Source: Agrostemma githago (Eukaryota > Streptophyta > Magnoliopsida > Caryophyllales > Caryophyllaceae). From it: 64,000 bases of DNA. The DNA lies in assembly GCA_958450325.1 (NCBI GenBank), contig OY288256.1, forward strand, positions 13,610,557 through 13,674,556, given 5' to 3'. A program made the position numbers and the translations under genes. Under the pieces are notes generated by a model. That model did not search any database and was not told the DNA's origin. It saw nothing but the letters and a program-made list of their open reading frames with translations. This document shows positions 1 through 10,894 of this stretch, one piece after another; positions within the stretch are counted from its first letter, which is position 1; each line of letters starts with the position of its first letter.

Positions 1-576
1 CCCCATGAGCCGAACCACAATTCCCTCTGCCTACCTCTGGGCAGGCAGGGGGCAGGCCCTCTGGACTTCGACCTGAAGCCAGGGTAAGGCCGGGCCCCAT
101 GCGCCGAACCACAAGTCCCTCTGCCTACCTCTGGGCAGGCAGGGGGGCAGGCCCACATGACTTCGACCAGAAGCCAGGGTCAGGCCGGGCCCCATGCCCC
201 GAACCACAAGTCCCTCTGTCTACCTCTGGGCAGGCAGGGGGCAGGCCCTCTGGACTTCGACCAGAAGCCAGGGTCAGGCCGGGCCCCATGAGCCGAACCA
301 CAAGTCCTTCAGCCTACCTCTTGGCAGGCAGGGGTCAGGCACCCTGGACTTCGGCAAGAAGCCAGGGTCAGGTCGTGCCCTATGGGCCGAACCACAATTC
401 CCTCTGCCTACCTCTGGGCAGGCAGGGGGCAGGTCCTCTGGACTTCGACCAGAAGCCAGGGTCAGGCCGGGCCCCATGCGCCGAACCACAAGTCCCTCTG
501 CCTACCTCTTGGCAGGCAGGGGGCAGGCCCTCTGGACTTCGACCAGAAGCCAGGGTCAGGCCGGGCCCCACGTGCC
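1..576. repeat. Family A leading segment, about six monomers
   Basis: The first three monomers are ordinary 94/95-bp types. From about 294 the segment runs through the b, c and d monomers of the 365-bp unit (caagtccttcagcc; tatgggcc with acaattccc; atgcgcc with ctcttggcagg) before the first 83-bp monomer at 577. It is therefore a partial 365-bp unit joined to a different upstream context. No gene is seen. Confidence 0.85.
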
Positions 577-941
577 GTACTATGAGTCCCTCTGCCTACC
601 TCTGGGCAGGCCCCCTGGACTTCGGCAAGAAGCCAGGGTCAGGCCGGGCCCCACGTGCCGAACCACAAGTCCCTCAGCCTACCTCTTGGCAGGCAGGGGT
701 CAGGCCCCCTGGACTTCGGCAAGAAGCCAGGGTCAGGTCGTGCCCTATGGGCCGAACCACAATTCCCTCTGCCTACCTCTGGGCAGGCAGGGGGCAGGTC
801 CTCTGGACTTCGACCAGAAGCCAGGTTCAGGCCGGGCCCCATGCGCCGAACCACAAGTCCCTCTGCCTACCTCTTGGCAGGCAGGGGGCAGGCCCTCTGG
901 ACTTCGACCAGAAGCCAGGGTCAGGCCGGGCCCCACGTGCC
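577..941. repeat. 365-bp HOR, one complete unit
   Basis: This is a four-monomer unit (83 + 94 + 94 + 94). The first monomer carries a private variant, GTACTATGAG instead of GAACTATGAG. A second 83-bp monomer starts the next block at 942. Confidence 0.88.
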
Positions 942-2154
942 GAACTATGAGTCCTTCTGCCTACCTCTGGGCAGGCCCCCTGGACTTCGGTAAGAACCCA
1001 GGGTCAGGCCGGACCCCACGTGCCGAACCACAAGTCCCCCAGTTTACCTCTTGGCAGGCAGGGGGCAGGCCCCCTGGACTTTGGCAAGAAGTCAGGGTCA
1101 GGTCGGGCCCCATGAGCCGAACCACAATTCCCTCTGCCTACCTCTGGGCAGGCAGGGGGCAGGCCCTCTGGACTTCGACCAGAAGCCAGGGTTAGGCCGG
1201 GCCCCATGCGCCGAACCACAAGTCCCTCTGCCTACCTCTGGGCAGGCAGGGGGCAGGCCCTCTGGACTTCGACTAGAAGCCAGGGTCAGGCCAGGCCCCA
1301 TGAGCCGAACCACAAGTCCCTCTGCCTACCTCTGGGCAGGCAGGGGGGCAGGCCCACTGGACTTCGACCAGAAGCCAGGGTCAGGCCGGGCCTTATGCCC
1401 CGAACCACAAGTCTCTCTGCCTACCTCTGGGCAGGCAGGGGGCAGGCCCTCTGGACTTCGACCAGAAGCCAGGGTCAGGCCGGGCCCCATGAGCCGAACC
1501 ACAAGTCCCTCTGCCTACCTCTGGGCAGGCAGGGGGCAGGCCCTCTGGACTTCGACCAGAAGCCAGGGTCCGGTCGGGCCCCATGAGCCGAACCACAAGT
1601 CCTTCAGCCTACCTCTGGGCAAGCACGGGGCAGGCCCTCTGGACATCGACCAGAAGCCAGGGTCAGGCCGGGCCCCATGCGCCGAACCACAAGTACCTCT
1701 GCCTACCTCTGGGCAGGCAGGGGGGAAGTCCCACTGGACTTCGACCAGAAGCCAGGGTCAGGCCGGGCCCCATGCCCCGAACCACAAGTCCCTCTGCCTA
1801 CCTCTGGGCGGGCAGGGGGCAGGCCCTCTGGACTTCGACCAGAAGGCAGGGTCAGGCCGGGCCCCACGTGCCGAACCACAAGTACCTCAGCCTACCTCTT
1901 GGCAGGCAGAGGTTAGGCCCCCTGGACTTCGGCAAGAAGCCAGGGTCAGGTCGTGCCCCATGAGCCGAACCACAATTCCCTCTACCTACGTCTGGGCAGG
2001 CAGGGGGTAGGCCCTTTGGACTTCGACCAGAAGCCAGGGTCAGGCCGGGCCCCATGCGCCGAACCACAAATCCCTCTGCCTACCTCTGGGCAGGCAGGGG
2101 GCAGGCCCTCTGGACTTCGACCAGAAGCCAGGGTCAGGCCGGGCCCCACGTGCC
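942..2154. repeat. Family A connector block, 1213 bp
   Basis: One 83-bp monomer is followed by twelve monomers of about 94 bp that separate runs of the 365-bp unit. It corresponds to the 1211-bp connectors at 3250-4460 and 4826-6036 but has a different monomer count at two places. It lacks a monomer near its left end (the type at 1004 here lies at 3405 and 4981 later) and has one extra near 1580. Confidence 0.85.
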
Positions 2155-3249
2155 GAACTATGAGTCCTTCTGCCTACCTCTGGGCAGGCCCCCTGGACTT
2201 CGGCAAGAAGCCAGGGTCAGTCCGGGCCCCACGTGCCGAACCACAAGTCCCTCAGCCTACCTCTTGGCAGGCAGGGGTCAGGCACCCTGGACTTCGGCAA
2301 GAAGCCAGGGTCAGGTCGTGCCCTATGGGCCGAACCACAATTCCCTCTGCCTACCTCTGGGCAGGCAGGGGGCAGGTCCTCTGGACTTCGACCAGAAGCC
2401 AGGGTCAGGCCGGGCCCCATGCGCCGAACCACAAGTCCCTCTGCCTACCTCTTGGCAGGCAGGGGGCAGGCCCTCTGGACTTCGACCAGAAGCCAGGGTC
2501 AGGCCGGGCCCCACGTGCCGAACTATGAGTCCTTCTGCCTACCTCTGGGCAGGCCCCCTGGACTTCGGCAAGAAGCCAGGGTCAGGCCGGGCCCCACGTG
2601 CCGAACCACAAGTCCCTCAGCCTACCTCTTGGCAGGCAGGGGTCAGGCACCCTGGACTTCGGCAAGAAGCCAGGGTCAGGTCGTGCCCTATGGGCCGAAC
2701 CACAATTCCCTCTGCCTACCTCTGGGCAGGCAGGGGGCAGGTCCTCTGGACTTCGACCAGAAGCCAGGGTCAGGCCGGGCCCCATGCGCCGAACCACAAG
2801 TCCCTCTGCCTACCTCTTGGCAGGCAGGGGGCAGGCCCTCTGGACTTCGACCAGAAGCCAGGGTCAGGCCGGGCCCCACGTGCCGAACTATGAGTCCTTC
2901 TGCCTACCTCTGGGCAGGCCCCCTGGACTTCGGCAAGAAGCCAGGGTCAGGCCGGGCCCCACGTGCCGAACCACAAGTCCCTCAGCCTACCTCTTGGCAG
3001 GCAGGGGTCAGGCACCCTGGACTTCGGCAAGAAGCCAGGGTCAGGTCGTGCCCTATGGGCCGAACCACAATTCCCTCTGCCTACCTCTGGGCAGGCAGGG
3101 GGCAGGTCCTCTGGACTTCGACCAGAAGCCAGGGTCAGGCCGGGCCCCATGCGCCGAACCACAAGTCCCTCTGCCTACCTCTTGGCAGGCAGGGGGCAGG
3201 CCCTCTGGACTTCGACCAGAAGCCAGGGTCAGGCCGGGCCCCACGTGCC
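2155..3249. repeat. 365-bp HOR, three tandem units
   Basis: Markers at 2155, 2520, 2885 and 3250 are spaced exactly 365 bp apart. Each unit has the order tatgag (83 bp), caagtccctcagcc, tatgggcc/acaattccc, atgcgcc/ctcttggc. The three copies appear almost identical; one visible difference is GTCAGTCCGGG at about 2216-2226 in the first unit. The corresponding position in the next 1576-bp repeat holds only one unit. Confidence 0.92.
2285..2310 (+). other. Stem-loop, GGCAA-loop type (representative)
   Basis: CCCTGG (2285-2290), a single A (2291) and CTTC (2292-2295) can pair with GAAG (2301-2304) and CCAGGG (2305-2310). This gives a ten-pair stem with one bulged A and a GGCAA loop (2296-2300). 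The same arrangement is found in every CCCTGGACTTCGGCAAG monomer. Confidence 0.6.
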
Positions 3250-4460
3250 GAACTATGAGTCCTTCTGCCTACCTCTGGGCAGGCCCCCTGGACTTCGGTA
3301 AGAACCCAGGGTCAGGCCGGGCCCCACGTGCCGAACCACAATTCCTCAGCCTACCTCTTGGCAGGCAGGGGTCAGGCACCCTGGACTTCGGCAAGAAGAC
3401 AGGGTCAGGCCGGACCCCACGTGCCGAACCACAAGTCCCTCAGTTTACCTCTTGGCAGGCAGGGGGCAGGCCCCCTGGACTTTGGCAAGAAGTCAGGGTC
3501 AGGTCGGGCCCCATGAGCCGAACCACAATTCCCTCTGCCTACCTCTGGGCAGGCAGGGGGCAGGCCCTCTGGACTTCGACCAGAAGCCAGGGTTAGGCCG
3601 GGCCCCATGCGACGAACCACAAGTCCCTCTGCCTACCTTTGGGCAGGCAGGGGCAGGCCCTCTGGATTTCGACTAGAAGCCAGGGTCAGGCCAGGCCCCA
3701 TGAGCCGAACCACAAGTCCCTCTGCCTACCTCTGGGCAGGCAGGGGGGCAGGCCCACTGGACTTCGACCAGAAGCCAGGGTCAGGCCGGGCCCCATGCCC
3801 CGAACCACAAGTCTCTCTGCCTACCTCTGGGCAGGCAGGGGGCAGGCCCTCTGGACTTCGACCAGAAGCCAGGGTCAGGCCGGGCCCCATGAGCCGAACC
3901 ACAAGTCCCTCTGCCAACCTCTGGGCAGGCAGGGGGCAGGCCCTCTGGACTTCGACCAGAAGCCAGGGTCAGGCCGGGCCCCATGCGCCGAACCACAAGT
4001 ACCTCTGCCTACCTCTGGACAGGCAGGGGGGAAGTCCCACTGGACTTCGACCAGAAGCCAGGGTCAGGCCGGGCCCCATGCCCCGAACCACAAGTCCCTC
4101 TGCCTACCTCTGGGCGGGCAGGGGGCAGGCCCACTGGACTTCGACCAGAAGGCAGGGTCAGGTCGGGCCCCACGTGCCGAACCACAAGTACCTCAGCCTA
4201 CCTCTTGGCAGGTAGAGGTTAGGCCCCCTGGACTTCGGCAAGAAGCCAGGGTCAGGTCGTGCCCCATGAGCCGAACCACAATTCCCTCTGCCTACGTCTG
4301 GGCAGGCAGGGGGTAGGCCCTTTGGACTTCGACCAGAAGCCAGGGTCAGGCCGGGCCCCATGCGCCGAACCACAAATCCCTCTGCCTACCTCTGGGCAGG
4401 CAGGGGGCAGGCCCTCTGGACTTCGACCAGAAGCCAGGGTCAGGCCGGGCCCCACGTGCC
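3250..4460. repeat. Family A connector block, 1211 bp (copy 2)
   Basis: The length equals 83 + 12 x 94. With the adjoining 365-bp unit it forms the 1576-bp repeat. It differs from the copy 1576 bp downstream at very few positions, for example ATGCGACG at 3607 versus ATGCGCCG at 5183. Confidence 0.9.
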
Positions 4461-4825
4461 GAACTATGAGTCCTTCTGCCTACCTCTGGGCAGGCCCCCT
4501 GGACTTCGGCAAGAAGCCAGGGTCAGGCCGGGCCCCACGTGCCGAACCACAAGTCCCTCAGCCTACCTCTTGGCAGGCAGGGGTCAGGCACCCTGGACTT
4601 CGGCAAGAAGCCAGGGTCAGGTCGTGCCCTATGGGCCGAACCACAATTCCCTCTGCCTACCTCTGGGCAGGCAGGGGGCAGGTCCTCTGGACTTCGACCA
4701 GAAGCCAGGGTCAGGCCGGGCCCCATGCGCCGAACCACAAGTCCCTCTGCCTACCTCTTGGCAGGCAGGGGGCAGGCCCTCTGGACTTCGACCAGAAGCC
4801 AGGGTCAGGCCGGGCCCCACGTGCC
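4461..4825. repeat. 365-bp HOR, single unit
   Basis: Only one complete unit lies between the connectors here. The locus to the left has three and the one to the right has two, so copy number of the inner repeat varies inside the outer 1576-bp repeat. Confidence 0.9.
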
Positions 4826-6036
4826 GAACTATGAGTCCTTCTGCCTACCTCTGGGCAGGCCCCCTGGACTTCGGTAAGAACCCAGGGTCAGGCCGGGCCC
4901 CACGTGCCGAACCACAATTCCTCAGCCTACCTCTTGGCAGGCAGGGGTCAGGCACCCTGGACTTCGGCAAGAAGACAGGGTCAGGCCGGACCCCACGTGC
5001 CGAACCACAAGTCCCTCAGTTTACCTCTTGGCAGGCAGGGGGCAGGCCCCCTGGACTTTGGCAAGAAGTCAGGGTCAGGTCGGGCCCCATGAGCCGAACC
5101 ACAATTCCCTCTGCCTACCTCTGGGCAGGCAGGGGGCAGGCCCTCTGGACTTCGACCAGAAGCCAGGGTTAGGCCGGGCCCCATGCGCCGAACCACAAGT
5201 CCCTCTGCCTACCTTTGGGCAGGCAGGGGCAGGCCCTCTGGATTTCGACTAGAAGCCAGGGTCAGGCCAGGCCCCATGAGCCGAACCACAAGTCCCTCTG
5301 CCTACCTCTGGGCAGGCAGGGGGGCAGGCCCACTGGACTTCGACCAGAAGCCAGGGTCAGGCCGGGCCCCATGCCCCGAACCACAAGTCTCTCTGCCTAC
5401 CTCTGGGCAGGCAGGGGGCAGGCCCTCTGGACTTCGACCAGAAGCCAGGGTCAGGCCGGGCCCCATGAGCCGAACCACAAGTCCCTCTGCCAACCTCTGG
5501 GCAGGCAGGGGGCAGGCCCTCTGGACTTCGACCAGAAGCCAGGGTCAGGCCGGGCCCCATGCGCCGAACCACAAGTACCTCTGCCTACCTCTGGACAGGC
5601 AGGGGGGAAGTCCCACTGGACTTCGACCAGAAGCCAGGGTCAGGCCGGGCCCCATGCCCCGAACCACAAGTCCCTCTGCCTACCTCTGGGCGGGTAGGGG
5701 GCAGGCCCACTGGACTTCGACCAGAAGGCAGGGTCAGGTCGGGCCCCACGTGCCGAACCACAAGTACCTCAGCCTACCTCTTGGCAGGTAGAGGTTAGGC
5801 CCCCTGGACTTCGGCAAGAAGCCAGGGTCAGGTCGTGCCCCATGAGCCGAACCACAATTCCCTCTGCCTACGTCTGGGCAGGCAGGGGGTAGGCCCTTTG
5901 GACTTCGACCAGAAGCCAGGGTCAGGCCGGGCCCCATGCGCCGAACCACAAATCCCTCTGCCTACCTCTGGGCAGGCAGGGGGCAGGCCCTCTGGACTTC
6001 GACCAGAAGCCAGGGTCAGGCCGGGCCCCACGTGCC
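4826..6036. repeat. Family A connector block, 1211 bp (copy 3)
   Basis: This is the same monomer order as 3250-4460 at an offset of exactly 1576 bp. A private change, GGGCGGGTAGG, lies at about 5690 where the earlier copy has GGGCGGGCAGG. Confidence 0.9.
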
Positions 6037-6766
6037 GAACTATGAGTCCTTCTGCCTACCTCTGGGCAGGCCCCCTGGACTTCGGCAAGAAGCCAGGGTC
6101 AGCCCGGGCCCCACGTGCCGAACCACAAGTCCCTCAGCCTACCTCTTGGCAGGCAGGGGTCAGGCACCCTGGACTTCGGCAAGAAGCCAGGTTCAGGTCG
6201 TGCCCTATGGGCCGAACCACAATTCCCTCTGCCTACCTCTGGGCAGGCAGGGGGCAGGTCCTCTGGACTTCGACCAGAAGCGAGGGTCAGGCCGGGCCCC
6301 ATGCGCCGAACCACAAGTCCCTCTGCCTACCTCTTGGCAGGCAGGGGGCAGGCCCTCTGGACTTCGACCAGAAGCCAGGGTCAGGCCGGGCCCCACGTGC
6401 CGAACTATGAGTCCTTCTGCCTACCTCTGGGCAGGCCCCCTGGACTTCGGCAAGAAGCCAGGGTCAGGCCGGGCCCCACGTGCCGAACCACAAGTCCCTC
6501 AGCCTACCTCTTGGCAGGCAGGGGTCAGGCACCCTGGACTTCGGCAAGAAGCCAGGGTCAGGTCGTGCCCTATGGGCCGAACCACAATTCCCTCTGCCTA
6601 CCTCTGGGCAGGCAGTGGGCAGGTCCTCTGGACTTCGACCAGAAGCCAGGGTCAGGCCGGGCCCCATGCGCCGAACCACAAGTCCCTCTGCCTACCTCTT
6701 GGCAGGCAGGGGGCAGGCCCTCTGGACTTCGACCAGAAGCCAGGGTCAGGCCGGGCCCCACGTGCC
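6037..6766. repeat. 365-bp HOR, two tandem units
   Basis: 83-bp monomers start at 6037 and 6402, and a third marker (GAACTATTAG) follows exactly 365 bp later at 6767. That third monomer has family B sequence in its 3' half, so this run ends family A. Confidence 0.9.
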
Positions 6767-6860
6767 GAACTATTAGTCCTTCTGCCTACATCTGGGCAGG
6801 CAGGGGGCAGGCCCTCTGGACATCGACCAGAAGCTAGGGTCTGGCCGGGCCCCACGAGCC
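6767..6860. repeat. Chimeric A/B junction monomer
   Basis: The 5' part (GAACTATTAGTCCTTCTGCC) matches the family A 83-bp monomer with one base changed. The 3' part has a full-length G-rich box and then GGACATCGACCAGAAGCTAG and GGTCTGG, which match family B monomers at about 11755-11835. I infer that the A-to-B switch falls inside this monomer, around the CTACATCTGGGCAGG segment. Confidence 0.8.
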
Positions 6861-9800
6861 GAACCACAAGTCCCTCTGCCTACCTCTGGGCAAGCAGGGG
6901 GCAGGCCCTCTAGACTTCGACCAGAAGCCAGGGTCAGGCCGGGCCCCACGTGCCGAACCAGAAGTCCCTCTGCCTACCTCTAGGCAGGCAGGGGCAGGCC
7001 ATCTGGACTTCGACTAGAAGCCAGGGTCAGGCCGGGCCCCATGAGCCGAACCACAAGTCCCTCTGCCTAACTCTGGGCAGGCAGGGGGCAGGCCTTCTGG
7101 ACTTCGACCAGAAGCCAGGGTCAGGCCGGGCCCCATGAGCCGAACCAGAAGTCCCTCTGCCTACCTCTGGGCAGGCAGGGGCAGGCCATCTGGACTTCGA
7201 CTAGAAGCCAGGGTCAGGCCGGGCCCCATGAGCCGAACCACAAGTCCCTCTGCCTAACTCTGGGCAGGCAGGGGGCAGGCCCTCTGGACTTCGACTAGAA
7301 GCCAGGGTCAGGCCGGGCCCCATGAGCCGAACCACAAGTCCCTCTACCTACCTCTGGGCAGGCAGGGGGCAGGCCCTCTGGACTTCGACCAGAAGCCAGG
7401 GTCAGGCCGGGCCCCATGCCCCGAACCACAAGTCTTTCTGCCTACCTCTGGGCAGGCAAGGGGCAGGCCCTCTGGACTTCCACCAGAAGCCAGGGTCAGG
7501 CCGGGCCCCATGAACCGAACCATGAGTCCCTCTGCCTACCTCTGGGCAGGTAGGGGGCAGGCCCTCTGGACTTCGACCAGAAGCCAGGGTCAGGCCGGGC
7601 CCCACGTGCCGAACCATAAGTCCCTCTGCCTACCTCTGGGCAGGCAGGGGGGCAGGCCCACTAGACTTCGACCAGAAGCGAGGGTCAGGCCAGGCGGCAA
7701 AAGCCGAACCACAAGTCCCTCTGCCTACCTTTGGGCAGGCAGTGGGCAGGCCTCCTGGACTTCGACCAGAAGCTAGGGTCAGGCCAAAACCCCACGTGCC
7801 GAACCACAAGTCGCTTTGCCTACCTCTGGGCAGGCTGGGGGCAGGCACCCTGGACTTCGGCAAGAAGCCAGGGTCAGGCCGGGCCCCACGTGCCGAACCA
7901 CAAGTCCCTCAGCCTACCTCTTGGCAGGCAGGGGGCAGGCCCCTTGGACTTCGGCAAGAAGCCAGGGTCAGGTCGGGCCCCATGAGCCGAACCACAATTC
8001 TCACTACCTAGCTCTGGGCAGGTAGGGGGCATGCCCTCTGGACTTCGACCAGAAGCCAGGGTCAGGCCGGGCCCCATGCGTCGAACCACAAGTCCCTCAA
8101 CCTACCTCTTGGCAGGCAGGGGGCAGGCCCCCCTGGACTTCGGCAAGAAGCCAGGGTCAGGCCGGGCCCCATGAGCCGAACCACAAGTCCCTCTGCCTAC
8201 TTTTGGGCAGGAAGGGGGGCAGGCCCTCTGGACTTCGACCAGAAGCCAGGGTCAGGCCGGGCCCCATGAGCCGAACCACAAGTCCCTCTTCCTACCTCTG
8301 GGCAGGCAAGGGGCAGGCCCACTGGACTTCGACCAGAAGCCAGGGTCAGGCCGGGCCCCATGCCCCGAACCACGAGTCCCTCTGCCTACCTCTGGGCAGG
8401 CAGGGGGCAGACCCTCTGGACTTCGACCAGAAGCCAGGGTCATGCCTGGCCCCATGAACCGAACCATGAGTCCCTCTGCCTACCTCTAGGCAGGCAGGGG
8501 GCAGGCCCTCTAGACTTCGACCAGAAGCCAGGGTCAGGCCGGGCCCCATGCGCCGAACCACAAGTTCCTCTGCCTACCTCTAGGCAGGCAGGGGCAGGCC
8601 ATCTGGACTTCGACTAGAAGCCAGGGTCAGGCCGGGCCCCATGAGCCGAACCACAAGTCCCTCTGCCTAACTCTAGGCAGGCAGGGGGCAGGCCCTCTGG
8701 ACTTCGACCAGAAGCCAGGGTCAGGCCGGGCCCCATGAGCCGAACCAGAAGTCCCTCTGCCTACCTCTGGGCAGGCAGGGGCAGGCCATCTGGACTTCGA
8801 CTAGAAGCCAGGGTCAGGCCGGGCCCCATGAGCCGAACCACAAGTCCCTCTGCCTAACTCTGGGCAGGCAGGGGGCAGGCCCTCTGGACTTCGACTAGAA
8901 GCCAGGGTCAGGCCGGGCCCCATGAGCCGAACCACAAGTCCCTCTGCTTACCTTTGGGCAGGAAGGGGGCAGGCCCTCTGGACTTCGACCAGAAGCCAGG
9001 GTCAGGCCGGGCCCCGTGCGCCGAACCACAAGTCCCTCTGCCTACCTTTGGGCAGGCAGGGGGCAAGCCCTCTGGACTTCGACCAGAAGCCAGGGTCAGG
9101 CCGGGCCCCATGAACCGAACCCTGAGTCTCTCTGCCTACCTCTGGGCAGGAAGGGGGCAGGCCCTCTGGACTTCGACCAGAAGCCAGGGTCAGGCCGGGC
9201 CCCATGCCCCGAACCACAAGTCTTTCTGCCTACCTCTGGGCAGGCAAGAGGCAGGCCCTCTGGACTTCCACCAGAAGCCAGGGTCAGGCCGGGCCCCATG
9301 AACCGAATCATGAGTCCCTCTGCCTACCTCTGGGCAGGTAGGGGGCAGGCCCTCTGGACTTCGACCAGAAGCCAGGGTCAGGCCGGGCCCCACGTGCCGA
9401 ACCATAAGTCCCTCTGCCTACCTCTAGGCAGGCAGGGGGGGCAGGCCCACTAGACTTCGACCAGAAGCCAGGCTCAGGCCAGGCGGCAAAAGCCGAACCA
9501 CAAGTCCCTCTGCCTACCTTTGGGCAGGCAGTGGGCAGGCCTCCTGGACTTCGACCAGAAGCTAGGGTCAGGCCAAAACCCCACGTGCCGAACCACAAGT
9601 CGCTTTGCCTACCTCTGGGCAGGCAGGGGGCAGGCACCCTGGACTTCGGCAAGAAGCCAGGGTCAGGCCGGGCCCCACGTGCCGAACCACAAGTCCCTCA
9701 GCCTACCTCTTGGCAGGCAGGGGGCAGGCCCCTTGGACTTCGACCAGAAGCCAGGGTCAGGCCGGGCCCCATGCGTCGAACCACAAGTCCCTCAACCTAC

Positions 9801-10894
9801 CTCTTGGCAGGCAGGGGGCAGGCCCCCCTGGACTTCGGCAAGAAGCCAGGGTCAGGCCGGGCCCCATGAGCCGAACCACAAGTCCCTCTGCCTACTTTTG
9901 GGCAGGAAGGGGGGCAGGCCCTCTGGACTTCGACCAGAAGCCAGGGTCAGGCCGGGCCCCATGAGCCGAACCACAAGTCCCTCTGCCTACCTCTGGGCAG
10001 GCAGGGGGCAGGCCCACTGGACTTCGACCAGAAGCCAGGGTCAGGTCGGGCCCCATCCCCCGAACCACGAGTCCCTCTGCCTACCTCTGGGCAGGCAGGG
10101 GGCAGACCCTCTGGACTTCGACCAAAAGCCAGGGTCAGGCCTGGCCCCATGAACCGAACCATGAGTCCCTCTGCCTACCTCTGGGCAGGAAGGGGGCAGG
10201 CCCTCTGGACTTCGACCAGAAACCAGGGTCAGGCTGGGCCCCATGCGCCGAACCACAAGTCCCTCTACCTACCTCTGGGCAGGCAGGGGGCATGCCCTCT
10301 AGACGTCGACCAGAAGCCAGGGTCAGGCCGGGCCCCATGCGCCGAACCACAAGTCCCTCTGCTTACCTCTAGGCAGGCAGGGGGCAGGCCCTCTGGACTT
10401 CGACCAGTAGCTAGGGTCTGGCCGGGCCCCACGAGCCGAACCACAAGTCCCTCTGCCTACCTCTTGGCAGGCAGAGGGCAGGCCCCCTGGACATCGGCAA
10501 GAAGCCAGGGTTAGGTCGGGCCCCATGAGCCGAACCACAATTCCATCTGCCTACCTCTGGGCAGGTAGGGGGCAGGCCCTCTGGACTTCGACAAGAAGCC
10601 AGGGTCGGGTCGGGCCCCATGCGCAGAACCACAAGTCCCTCTACCTAACTCTGGGCAGGCAGGGGCATGCCCTCTGGACTTTGACTAAAAGCCAGGGTCA
10701 GGCCGGGCCCCACGAGTCGAACCACAAGTCCCTCTGCCTACCTCTGGGCAAGCAGGGGGCAGGCCCTCTGGAGATCGACCAGAAGCCAGGGTCAGGCCGG
10801 GCCCCATGTGCCGAACCATATGTCCCTCTGCCTACCTCTGGGCAGGCAGGGGGGCAGGCCCACTAGACTTCGACCAGAAGCCAGGGTGAGGACA
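6861..10894. repeat. Family B, left (border-like) units of about 1.79 kb
   Basis: GGCGGCAAAAG markers lie at 7693 and 9482, 1789 bp apart. Units contain GGCCAAAACCCCACGTG in place of GGCCGGGCCCCACGTG (about 7780 and 9570), a CTTCCACCAG variant, and runs of seven G (about 9434). These features recur at 32.7-33.8 kb and 61.0-64.0 kb but not in the central B units. No gene is seen. Confidence 0.85.

Larger units (their letters stand above)
1..6766. repeat. Family A higher-order satellite
   Basis: This segment is defined by 83-bp monomers that contain GAACTATGAG (GTACTATGAG in the first) and lack 11 bp of the G-rich box. They start their marker at 577, 942, 2155, 2520, 2885, 3250, 4461, 4826, 6037 and 6402. 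Within runs the marker spacing is exactly 365 bp, and between runs it is 1211-1213 bp. The GGCGGCAAAAG marker of family B is absent here. Other A-specific variants are GGTCGTGCCCTATGGGCC, ACAATTCCCTC and TTGGCAGGCAGGGGTCAGG. Confidence 0.93.

Noticed and set aside
10405..10430. Telomere-like TAGGGT in the AGCTAGGGTCTGG variants
   Set aside because: Each is a single TAGGGT in one monomer class, produced by a C-to-T change in GCCAGGGTC. There is no tandem TTAGGG.
10700..10730. tRNA gene or tRNA-derived SINE on the minus strand
   Set aside because: Only the B-box core is present. The sequences on either side of the TTCGACT loop do not pair as a T stem, and no A box or acceptor stem is found at the right distance.
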